Shown: one piece after another, positions 1-8,909 of the stretch | Position numbering within the stretch: the stretch's first letter is position 1 | Layout: each line of letters starts with the position of its first letter | From: Cryptomeria japonica | Taxonomy: Eukaryota > Streptophyta > Pinopsida > Cupressales > Cupressaceae | Length of the DNA stretch: 64,000 bases | Direction of reading: 5' to 3' | Assembly (NCBI RefSeq): GCF_030272615.1 | Contig: NC_081414.1 | Coordinates: 310,881,664 to 310,945,663, forward strand | Translations under genes and position numbers: made by a program | Notes under the pieces: generated by a model | Told to the model about the DNA's origin: nothing | The model's database searches: none | The model's input: only the letters and a program-made list of their open reading frames with translations

Positions 1-469
1 CCATAATTAGTAAGGGCTTTTGTAATTCTTGTTGATCCAAGTCAGGAAGTGGAGTGGAAATGGAATGAGTGGATGATATGGTAAGGCTATGTGAGTTCTC
101 AAGAGGGTTGGCGATATGATCAATAGATTCTTTGCTGGAACCACTCTTAGGACTATTGATATCATGAGTTGCTTGCACCACTAAAGGAGTTTTGCATTCA
201 GACTTAGTAGCCACAACACTAGGTGGTTCACACCCAATTCCTTGATATTGCAAATTATTTGTAGGTTGTTCCTGTCGACTGAATGTCTTAGGAGATAGTG
301 GGAATTGATCAACGTGAAAGATATACTCACCACATCCCATGTCTTTAATCTTGAACTTTTCTTTGATCTCTGCTTGTTTTGATGTAAAAGCTTTCAAGGA
401 TTTTGGATCCACATATGCCGATGAAGGAATAGCCTCTCGATTGACTGGTATTGTTATTTCTGATCTAGG
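1..469 (-). pseudogene. Element A: linker after the protease
   Basis: On the minus strand this stretch continues the polyprotein after the protease, towards where RT would begin. It reads as low-complexity Ser/Pro/Gln-rich protein with some conserved-looking pieces (for example VDPKSLKAF near 400). No catalytic motif is visible. In related plant elements this is the spacer between protease and RT, sometimes with a G-patch. The RT itself lies outside the window. Confidence 0.5.
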
Positions 470-1156
470 TCACATATTGTTGCAATATATGAATGGATTA
501 GGATCACCATTAACTGTTATTTCAACTCCATTGTGAGGAAACTTAATGCATTGGTGGTATGTAGATGGGACTGCCCTCATTTCATGAATCCAAGGACGTC
601 TTAGTAATATATTGTATGTGAGATCTAGGTCCAGGACGACAAACAACATCCTTTGTAACTGGCCCAACTTTGAGAGGTAAGGTGACTGTGCCTTTAGATG
701 AACGCTCTTCGTCATCATATGCCTTGATGGTAATTTTGTTTGTAGAATTCACATCTTTATCAGAATATCCCAATTGTTTAATAGTGTTCAATGTACAAAT
801 GTTTAGACCCGCTCCTCCATCTATCAGGACTCGTTTTATTTGATGTTTGTGTATGAAGGTTCAATGTGTAAAGGTGCATTATGTGGCTGAATTACGGAGG
901 CATCATTGGCTTCTGTTAATGTAAGTGAGTGTGGAACAAAAAGGTATCCCACCATGGCTTGAAACAAGTCCACGTTCAGATTAGTAGGGATAACAGTGTC
1001 TCTCAAGATTTTATCAAGAATGGCTTTATGTGTGGGGGATACGCGTAAGAGCTCAAGGATGGAGATGAGCGAGGGTGTCTTCCCTAATTGTTCTACAAGG
1101 TCATACTCAGGCTTGGTTGATGAGGAAGTGGTGTTTTTAGCTGGAGCACCTTGCAA
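470..1156 (-). pseudogene. Element A: retropepsin-like aspartic protease, frameshifted
   Basis: The aspartic protease of the polyprotein, which would cleave Gag-Pol. The active-site strand reads RVLIDGGAGLNICTL around 834-790 (Asp-Gly-Gly instead of Asp-Ser/Thr-Gly). The C-terminal flap-side motif YNILLRRPWIHEM lies near 600-560 and corresponds to the usual ILLGRPW. The two halves are in different frames: 836-1156 and 582-791 are successive pieces, and 470-718 continues in a shifted frame. At least one frameshift therefore breaks it. The N-terminal piece (1156-836) is the gag-protease spacer and contains SLTLTEANDASVI. The protein is non-functional as it stands. Confidence 0.75.
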
Positions 1157-1168
1157 AGTGAATTTACC

Positions 1169-1659
1169 TCAATGAGTTGTAACATGACATTCAGAGGTAG
1201 GTTCGGAAGAAGATCCGATTCCTTTCAAAACGATCTTGGGTCTCTGGGTAGAATTCTCAGGGGTTTTGTGCTTGATGATAATGGTAGAGACATAATTATC
1301 CATTAAAATGTGATTGATAGTTGAATCATAGTTATAAGATGCTCTGGTATAGTTGGTTTGGTCATCTGTGGTTGTAGCTTTTCCCTTGTCATGCTTTGGG
1401 AATGGTTCCTTAAACATCTCATGTTCTTGATTGGATGAGCATCCCTCGATCTCAATGTCACCTCTATCAATAAGATCTTATATGATGTTCTTCAGTCGAT
1501 GGAAATTTCCTATCTTATGACCCTTGCTCTTGTGAAATTCGCAATACTCATCATCATTCCACCAGTTTGGTTTGACCTTTGGTTCATATGGAGGAAAATC
1601 TGGAACTGTGATTACTTTGTTTGCCACTAGCTTCTTGAAAACTGACTCAAGTGGTTCTC
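1169..1659 (-). pseudogene. Element A: gag C-terminus with degenerate zinc knuckle
   Basis: Immediately downstream of the gag stop the minus strand can be read as a continuation with YCEFHKSKGHKIGNFHRLK near 1545-1490. This matches the plant gypsy knuckle C-x2-H-x4-GH-x4-C with the last Cys replaced by Phe. An open stretch (1417-1169) with lysine-rich and SSSEPTSE-type sequence follows. No other domain is visible. A stop codon and frame changes separate it from gag proper. It is a decayed nucleocapsid region. Confidence 0.55.
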
Positions 1660-3390
1660 CTAATGGGGTGTACTTCCTCGTGATCTGGAAGTTGTTTGAG
1701 TATTCACTTGATTGTTAGAGCTTGATCCGGAAAAAATGATTTTGGGTCGCACTGTATTGGCATCAACAACACCATCATTGACTGTGTTCTTGTTTTTGTT
1801 CCAAAATCTTGGCTTATCTTTTCCTTTAAAGTCATCTTTGTTTTCCTTGAATATCTTAATGACTCCTTGTTCAATTAGGACCTTCTCTGTTGCTAAGACT
1901 TTTTCAATGACATCCTTGAAGGTGGACAAACAAGCTTTCCTCAGATCATAGCCAATGTCTTTGTTAACATTCTGGGTGAACATCTCTACCATTTGTTTAT
2001 GTGGAATTTCACAAGAGCATCTGCTAGCTAAATTCCTCCATCTTTGTAAAAATGATGAAAAAGACTCTCCATCCCTTTGCTTGGTGTTGCACAAAGTAGT
2101 GACTGATATGTCTGTCTCTATGTTGTATGAGAAATGTTGGATAAATGCCTCTCCTAAATCACCCCATGACTTAATTCCGGGTGGAAGTTGGGAGAACCAT
2201 TCCATAGCTTGATCACCTAAGCTTTGTGGGAATAATCTCATCAAATATGTCTCTTCTGCTGCTACCTCAATGCAAGCTGTGAAAAACTGTCTCACGTGTG
2301 CCTTAGGATCCCCTTTTCCTCTATACTTATCAAACTTAAGTGTCACAAAGTGTGCAGGAAAAGGAGGCATTGGAATGCTCTTGTCAAATGGATAAGGACA
2401 CATGTCTTTCATTGTGTAAGCTGGCTTCAGTGTGTTTATGTCCTCCATTTTCTTTTGTAAGTCCCTGATTTGTTGCTCCAAATTGTTCTTCGGTGGAGAC
2501 CGACTTCTTGGACCATACCCCATGCCTGAAGCACCAATTGGAGGAGGAGCATGTTGCATATATGGATGATATTGATCATACACATGTTCATATGGAGGAG
2601 GTCTATAATGATGTTGCGTATATGGACCACTTGGTATAGAGTCATGTTGAGGAACGACATATCTGCTTTGTCCATGTATACCATACTCTATAGGAATGTC
2701 ATGAGTTTGTTCTAGTGTATTGCCCCCAAATTTGATGCAGTGTTTCCTTGTGTCCAAATTTTGAGCATGCCTTTGAATATCCAATTTCTTTGGTGGTTGA
2801 TCCTTAGCATTGATATGTGATTGAGTATATTTTTCTACATAGGACTTCCATAATGGTCTGCGAAGGTGAGTATCATATGCTTGACCATGTGTGTGTGGGA
2901 CCTCTGGTTTTTGAAACAAAGATGAAGGTGATTCAGGCACAAGATGTGGTCCTCTATTGCCTCCACTATTAGGCCTCCTTTGATCCATGTTGGAGTGAGT
3001 TTGTTGCAAAGGTCGATTTTCCATTATTTGAGACATGTCAAAATCATGAGGGATCTTGGTTCCACTTTGTGCCATCACTTGTAGAAAGTATTGCCTATCT
3101 CTCCTCATTATTTCCTCAACCAATCTATTGAAATGGGGATTCATAATGGTGTCTTCCACTTCTGCTGAATGTACAGAGAAGTTTTCCATATTGTCATTGT
3201 GTGTATCATTGTTGTTTGTAGTGTCCATGTTCTCAACATTTGGAATGTTTCTATAGGCATCCATGTCAGGTAATGTAGTATGATTAGAATTGAAAAAGAT
3301 ATCATTGTCATACTCATAGGAACTCATGTTTGCGGACTCTTGAACCTCTTTAGCTTCTCTCCTAGATTTTTGGAAACAGGTTTCAACCAT
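1660..3390 (-). CDS. gag: Element A: Gag polyprotein (open, 576 aa)
   Basis: Structural Gag of a Ty3/gypsy retrotransposon, which would assemble virus-like particles around the element RNA. Residues 1-340 are a low-complexity N-terminal half rich in His, Pro, Asn and Gln (PPPYEHVYDQYHPYMQH near 264-280). Residues 305-320 form a short coiled coil. The Retrotrans_gag core spans about 350-480 with KFDKYRGKGDPKAHVRQF, AMEWFSQLPPG and SFLQRWRNLA. The C-terminus is Lys/Asn-rich. It is the longest uninterrupted ORF of the window, which suggests A is the youngest or least decayed element here. The start is the first ATG of the frame. A few residues upstream of the core (SSYEYDND) could equally be near the true start. 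Confidence 0.85.
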   Translation of the reverse strand: MVETCFQKSRREAKEVQESANMSSYEYDNDIFFNSNHTTLPDMDAYRNIPNVENMDTTNNNDTHNDNMENFSVHSAEVEDTIMNPHFNRLVEEIMRRDRQYFLQVMAQSGTKIPHDFDMSQIMENRPLQQTHSNMDQRRPNSGGNRGPHLVPESPSSLFQKPEVPHTHGQAYDTHLRRPLWKSYVEKYTQSHINAKDQPPKKLDIQRHAQNLDTRKHCIKFGGNTLEQTHDIPIEYGIHGQSRYVVPQHDSIPSGPYTQHHYRPPPYEHVYDQYHPYMQHAPPPIGASGMGYGPRSRSPPKNNLEQQIRDLQKKMEDINTLKPAYTMKDMCPYPFDKSIPMPPFPAHFVTLKFDKYRGKGDPKAHVRQFFTACIEVAAEETYLMRLFPQSLGDQAMEWFSQLPPGIKSWGDLGEAFIQHFSYNIETDISVTTLCNTKQRDGESFSSFLQRWRNLASRCSCEIPHKQMVEMFTQNVNKDIGYDLRKACLSTFKDVIEKVLATEKVLIEQGVIKIFKENKDDFKGKDKPRFWNKNKNTVNDGVVDANTVRPKIIFSGSSSNNQVNTQTTSRSRGSTPH

Positions 3391-3894
3391 GAACTAGGTA
3401 TTGACCAAGATGTGTGAGACTAGATGAAAATGGAAAGAGTATGGAAGACCAAGAGTTTGGATGGAATGTAAATGAATCTGAGGTGTACTTGCAATGTCTA
3501 AAGTGTAAGACCAAGTATGTATGTAGTAGAGCAGGTGTGACTTCCAAAGAGATGATAGTTTCTCTTGATGAGGTAAGTTGACCTTGACTCTAAGTAAGAC
3601 CAAATGAGATCCAAAGGTGATAGACCTTGATGAGGGACCACTTAGCAAAATGTTGTTGTATGTAGTGTGTTGACAAAGTATGACGAGGACAAGCAAGTGA
3701 CCTTTTGACTCAAGTTTAGACAAATGTGAATGTAATAAAAGGAATGATGGACTTTGTGAGACCTAAAGACAGGTTGAATGCTAGATGAAAACCCCAGAGA
3801 GATAACCTAGGAAGCTCAATAAGTCTGAAACTGACTGCTCTTGTTTGCTGAATTATGAAAGTTCAATTTTGAACATAGACATGCCTGTATACTT

Positions 3895-4075
3895 CACAGA
3901 CGCGCTTAAATGACACAGACGTGCTTAAATGACATAGACGTGATTCTACCAGACACAGACATGTTTCTGAGATGCTGCAATGTTGCTCAAAAGGCACATA
4001 CGTGTTTCTGCCCTTCATAGACCCGTTTAGATGACACAGACACTATTCTGTCAGACACAGACGCGTTTCTGCAAA
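3895..4075 (-). repeat. Degenerate CACAGACGCG repeat cluster 1
   Basis: The plus strand shows repeated (C)A(C/T)AGACGCG/GTG units spaced roughly 20-35 bases: cagacgcgctt, cagacgtgctt, atagacgtgatt, cagacatgttt, catacgtgttt, catagacccgttt, cagacgcgttt. Several are followed by AAATGACACAGAC spacers. Confidence 0.75.
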
Positions 4076-4379
4076 CTTTGTGCAATTTTTCCAATTTGTG
4101 AAGTTGTTTTGTTGTGACCAAATCTAAATGTTTGACTGTTTTTCGTGACAAGAGGACACAGTGTTGATGAGGACTCAATGTTTGCAAGGACTCAAAGACT
4201 CAATGTTTGCAAGTGTTTAAACTCAAAGACTCCAAGAAAAGTGTGTTGTTTGATGTAAAATTGTTTTGCATACACTTGAAGACACAAAAGACACAATGTT
4301 TTGATGTTTGGTCTTGAATGTTTGAATGTTCAAAATAAGTCAAGCACAATTCTTATGGCTGGCCAAGACAATAGTTGTT

Positions 4380-4720
4380 GATCCCACATGGAGTTTCCCT
4401 CGAGGCTACGCTATTCAGAGCAGATACTTAGATGCTTGACCCCACTGGCTCCACCCTCGGCACTCACTTCTCAGGGCAGCCAAGCATCAGTCCCCATGAA
4501 AACTCCTCGTGGCGAACTTTGTATCTCTACTAAAAACCGTATGTGTGTGGGCCACTACCAGAGGTCCGACCTCCTGCCCCAACAACTAGAAGGATTTTGG
4601 CTTCTAAAACAAAAAGGTGCTAGTAAGGGCATCCGCTCATGTGGCCATACATGCGACACTTTCAGCTCTGTAAATATAGAAGGCTCCTAGCTGGTAGGGG
4701 TTACGCCCTACAAATGATCA
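4380..4720. other. GC-rich block inside the leader of element A
   Basis: A patch clearly richer in G+C than its AT-rich surroundings, starting near ccctcgaggctacg and ending near ctggtaggggttacgccc. It holds a 100-codon plus-strand ORF without recognisable domain. The ORF runs antisense to the element, so I treat it as chance. The block may be a structured packaging or regulatory segment, or an old insertion. No terminal repeats were found. Confidence 0.4.
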
Positions 4721-5319
4721 AATAAATTTGATCAAACGGGTTTATGGGGAGACATAGTGTCGGTATGAACTAATCAACACATGTTATCCATAGTTTTCAC
4801 CATGAATACAGTTATTTATAGTGGTTTGGAAGAAGATGGCTTTTCTTTTGCTACCACTTGGGTCGTTCTCTCCTCACTAGTAGTCCTAATGACCACACGG
4901 GGAGACAGGCCCTCTAAAGATTAAACAAAAAGAGCCTATTGCTTAAGACACAAAAGACAATGGTTCAATTTTAGTGCACCAATTGAAGTGTTTGCTAGTC
5001 TATGAAAACAAGGCACACAATAAAAGATAAAAAAAAAACCCTTGCCAAGGTCCTGCAACAAAGATCTATTAGTAGTTTGGATTGTTTGAAATAATCACCC
5101 CTTCCTGCAAGCACATAAGTTAGGTAAATTTTAGATCCAAAAGACTTTGTGAAATAGGGGCCTTCAACAAAATGATTTTGCTTCCAAGACAAGCTGTACC
5201 ACTTTTGTTAGCTAGATTTGAAAATGTTTGCTCAAAATAAACCAGATCTGAAATTCGAATGACAAAAAACTGAATCAATGAAACAAAAAAAACACAAAAA
5301 CCGAACACAAACGCAGTTG

Positions 5320-5570
5320 CCACAGACATAGACGCTGCCAGAACACACAAACACACCTAGATCTGACACAGACGCGACTCCCGAACATAGACATGTTTCC
5401 CTAACATAGACGTGCCTGAAGACCTCATAGATGCGACTATGGAATACAAACGTGTTTCCTGAAATATTCAAAAAAATAAGATATTGTTGAATACACAGAC
5501 GCAGTTCGAGATGTCACAGATGCGACAGAAAATCAAAAAACGCGATCCGAAAGTGCGCAGACGCGAAATA
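5320..5570 (-). repeat. Degenerate CACAGACGCG repeat cluster 2
   Basis: Same unit family as the cluster at 3.9-4.1 kb: cacagacatagacgctgcc, cacagacgcgactc, catagacatgtttcc, catagacgtgcctg, catagatgcgac, cacagacgcagttc, cacagatgcgac, gcagacgcgaaa. The units are spaced about 20-40 bases and lie close to the presumed primer-binding side of the leader. Confidence 0.75.
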
Positions 5571-6037
5571 TCAAAATGTTGTCAGAAATGTCAGATCTAC
5601 AACCTCAAAACAAAATCTACAACAAAAAATGTTAAATGCAAAAGGGACAAGAGTCCCACCGGGCGTGCCAAAATGTATACGGTGAAAATGGATAAACAAT
5701 AGTATTGAAAGACTAAATGAATTCAACCACAAAACCCTAGCCTAACAACAACAAAGATCCACCATAACATATGAAGATTACCTAAGACAATGTAAATCAA
5801 ATGAAATCACAAAGATTATACCATCACATGTCCAATAGGGTTTGAATCTCCATTCTTCCTATCTCCATTGATCTTGCTTGATATATTTGCTCTTAGATTT
5901 TATATGTGCACAAGAGCTCAACAAAGAATGGAAATGTGGTTGCAAGTAGGATCGCATGTAAAAGTGCAAAGGCGTAGTGTAGTTGAGTAATCAAGTAGTT
6001 AGTCCAGTTAGGGTTTGATAATGAAGGAAGTGTCTCC

Positions 6038-6045
6038 TTATATAG
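6038..6045 (-). promoter_or_regulatory. TATA box of the element A LTR
   Basis: The minus strand reads CTATATAAGGAG about 360 bases into the LTR. This is the usual place for the pol II core promoter, with transcription starting about 30 bases downstream, near 6010. Confidence 0.6.
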
Positions 6046-6194
6046 AAGACACTATAAGAAATGGAGGGATAAGATTAAGAGGTGTAAAAGATAAATGGTC
6101 GGCTATGATTAGAGGGTAGGTAAAGAAAATAAGAAAATAATAAGAGGGGTAGGTAGTGTATGAATAAAGAGATGAATGACATGTGTCATGGGTA

Positions 6195-6385
6195 GAAAAG
6201 GTTAATGAATTAATTAAATAAATAAAGATTTATTTAATTAATAGAAGAAGTGGGATCAATTAAATAAATAAAATATTTATTTAATTTAAGAAAAGGATAA
6301 TTTAAATAAATAAAGATTTATTTAATTAATAGAAGAATTAGGTTTGGATAATTAAATAAATAAAATATTTATCTAATTAGACATG
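6195..6385. repeat. AT-rich palindromic modules in the U3 of element A
   Basis: Four units of AATTAAATAAATAAA followed by GATTTATTTAATT or ATATTTATTTAATT, each nearly self-complementary, separated by purine-rich spacers such as agaagaagtgggatc and agaaaaggata. The two alternating spacer types suggest one duplication of a two-unit block. Confidence 0.8.
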
Positions 6386-6404
6386 ACAATTTTAGGTGTC
6401 TACA

Positions 6405-7010
6405 ATGAGTTATTTGATATAGAAGATACAAGTTATGATATGAGTTGTAGTTGATGCGATTTGTTGAAGGAATTGCAGAGTATGTCAGTGATAGAGTAAT
6501 GTATGCATGGAAAAGAATCTAAACCAACAAAAGGTGCTATTCTTATATCAATCCAACTGTTGTTCTCTAACCACTACAAACAGTAAAATCCCTTAATTGG
6601 GTAAGCTCTAACAAGCTTCTTTGTATAAATCCTCTAACAAGGTGATTCATTAACTTGGATCTAAATCCTCCACTAAGGTTACCTTTAACCAGGTATAGAT
6701 CCTAATAGGACTTGAGATCTCCAACAGGATCTGCTCCTAACAGAGCATTTGTAGACCTTAACCGGTCAGTTATCTATATTGTAGATAGTTAACTTGTGAG
6801 TTCCATCTCACTGTGGTTTTTCCTAGTTGAGTTTTCCACGTATAAATCTTTTTGTTATGGTGAATCATTTGCTTATGATGAATACTTTTAAAACGCTTTG
6901 GATTATATGCAAAGTCATTGGTAAATTGGTTAAATTTTATTACCGGTCTATAATTAATGTGTTACTATTTTTTCTTTCACTTATTCACCCCCCTCTCAGT
7001 GCTTTATAAT
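6405..7010 (+). repeat. LTR remnant, 3' part, plus orientation
   Basis: This stretch ends with TTCACCCCCCTCTCAGTG (6985-7002), which is also found just inside the 3' ends of the LTRs of E, I and F further right. Inside it are the phrases caggatctgctcctaacag and accggtcagttatc, which resemble the text of those LTRs. Its left end is cut off by element A. No primer-binding site follows, so it is a fragment or truncated solo LTR. Confidence 0.55.
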
Positions 7011-8909
7011 TTTATCATCGTCCTTCCATCCACTCCATCTCCCCCAGCTGAAGAACCTCTCATGCTTCCATCCACTCGAGCTATCCCAATTGAAGAACCT
7101 CTCATCCTTCCATCCACTCCATCTATCCAAGTCAATGAACCTCCCATCCTTCCATCCATTCCATCTAGAGAATCTACCCACTCACCCCTTTTCACACTAT
7201 CCATACTAATCCCATCATTCCAAGATCTTGTTCTAGAGCATGTTGAAAATTTTATCAATCCAAGTCAAGATCCTACCCTTCCATTCCCTTCATCTCAAGA
7301 TCCCCTATCATCCCCTCTTCCAAGTCAAGATCCTTCGGTCACATATACTCCACCTCTTGTTCCTCCATTTCCTTCTATCAAAACTATCCCACCACCATAA
7401 CTTTATCCCCTTGGTTTTTTTACATCCATCCATGGCAATTCACTCATAGCAGAAGAACATCTCATATACACCACCCATTCTCCTCCATCTGATAAAGGAC
7501 TCACATCTTGTTACCCATAGAACAAGTATCCTACTTAGAAAAAATGCTCAAAAAAATAAACTATAAAGGTAAAGGCTTAGGCCTACATGAGAAAGGTACT
7601 TTGGATCCCATACATGTTAAAGTACATCCAGGATCTCATGGTATCAGTTACATATCCCAAGGCACTTCATCCAAAAATACTGGTACAATTAATGCAAATC
7701 CCAAGTATGTTTCCAAACACACCATTGTATCTCCCCATCGTTCCTCCAAACCATTTATCGCCATTCCCCCTCCTCCATCATATAAAACCAAAACAACCAT
7801 CTATTTTCCTCCTTCATCCTCTAAATCCATTTTGGGTCCCTATATCCCAAAATCTACCTTCATACATTCCCCACATGAAAAATCCATTTTGGGCCATTAT
7901 ATCCCAAAATCCCATCCTCCATCTTTTCCTACTCATCCATCCATACACAAATCCACTATCTCCATCACCCATCATAAACATCCTATTCCTTTCATTCCTA
8001 GTCAGGATCAACAAAGGCACATGTCCTCACATTCCATCCAACATCCTATCTTGATCAATTCACCCATATTCCCTCCATCTCTTCCATATTCACACACTCC
8101 TTCCAATGCTACTAGCATAAATTTGGATGCCAAATAAAAAATGCATAAAGCTATACATCCACAACAATCTAAAGATGACCATGTCCACTCAAAGAGACAT
8201 GCTCCCACGAAGTAAAATCCGATACAAAAATGCAATGAATCTCAATGGCCGCAAAGGCCCACCAAAGAAAAAGAAAAAACAATATGGATCCCAAAGAAAA
8301 AAGAAGCAGTGCATCCAAAAGAAAAATCCCCAATGGCATCCAAAATTGCTATTCCATCAACCAAACATTCTCTACCTCCATCTCCTAAGTCTATTTTGGG
8401 TCCCCATGTCCCAAAGCTACCTATCATAATTCCTCCATCATATCCACGTACTACATCCATATCCCCTTCACTCATCCCACATCCTCCACAACATGTGCCA
8501 ATGTTGGTCCCGACAACATCCCCTCATCAGAATCACTTTCCTTCATTCCATCTGAACACTTGCCACTACCATATCCTTTACATTCCCCATCAAAACCATC
8601 TAATCTAAGCCTTTGCATAATCCGTTTAGTCCCAATAAATTTGTACCAACACCTGATGATCACTCCAAATGGGCTTCTATTACCTTAATATGGAACTTGA
8701 TGCTTGATTCCTCCATCCCTCTATCCTCCAAATCCATTTATCCTCATCCATCTCCATCCATGAATTTCCTTCCAAAAATCAGCAAATTCAAAAAAAAGAA
8801 AAAGAAAAAAAGAGTAAAGAGAAAAATCCGTCCATTGGTGAAAACTTGGAAAACAAGCGCCTTGGACAAGTACCATGATGAAAACCTGGCAAATAGGTGT
8901 CATGCGTAA
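7011..8909 (+). pseudogene. Element P: Pro/Ser-rich protein with G-patch domain, broken
   Basis: The reading runs through three frames. 7011-7400 has repeated LPSTPS and EEPL phrases. 7508-8608 starts with the G-patch core (NYKGKGLGLHEKGTLDPI) and then carries repeats of KSILGPYIPKS at about 7828, 7880 and 8390. 8613-8909 ends in a Lys-rich basic stretch (FKKKKKKKRVKRKIRP). Stops lie at 7398, 8135 and about 8212, with frame changes near 7400-7508 and 8608. G-patch domains bind RNA and RNA helicases, and in retroelements they sit behind the protease. The repeated linker and basic tail have no assigned role. It is non-functional as it stands. Confidence 0.6.

Larger units (their letters stand above)
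3391..5673 (-). other. Element A: long 5' leader between LTR and gag
   Basis: About 2.3 kb of non-coding leader. It starts, on the minus strand, with TTTTGGCACGCCCGGTGGGA directly after the LTR end. This is the place of the primer-binding site, but I cannot name the tRNA. It contains two clusters of a CACAGACGCG-like motif (listed separately) and a GC-richer block at about 4380-4720. The short ORFs in it look random. Confidence 0.6.
1..6404 (-). mobile_element. Element A: 5' part of a Ty3/gypsy LTR retrotransposon (3' part outside the window)
   Basis: Read on the minus strand the order is LTR (6404-5674), leader, gag (3390-1660), zinc-knuckle relic, retropepsin relic and linker, after which the window ends before any reverse transcriptase. 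The LTR opens TGTAGACACC and closes GTATACA. The bases just right of the LTR, ATGAG (6405-6409), would be one copy of the target duplication. The other copy is off the window and cannot be checked. The gag type and the retropepsin with an Asp-Gly-Gly active site fit Ty3/gypsy; this is family knowledge plus inference. Confidence 0.85.
5674..6404 (-). repeat. Element A 5' LTR (731 bp)
   Basis: Minus-strand LTR with TGTAGACACC at 6404 and GTATACA ending at 5674, so it has TG/CA termini. U3 contains AT-rich palindromic modules (6195-6385), a TATA box at 6038-6045, and U5 runs to 5674. Without the 3' LTR in the window the ends rest on motif and on the position of the following leader sequence. Confidence 0.75.

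Noticed and set aside
4388-4690. 100-codon plus-strand ORF in the leader of A
   Set aside because: Antisense to the element, no domain, explained by higher GC and few stops. Kept only as a compositional block.
3895-5570. CRISPR-like array from the spaced CACAGACGCG repeats
   Set aside because: The units are short and degenerate, the spacing is irregular, and the setting is a plant retroelement leader.
7004-8475. Minus-strand Gly/Trp/Asp-rich ORFs opposite the P reading frame
   Set aside because: Antisense shadows of the catcc-rich plus strand.
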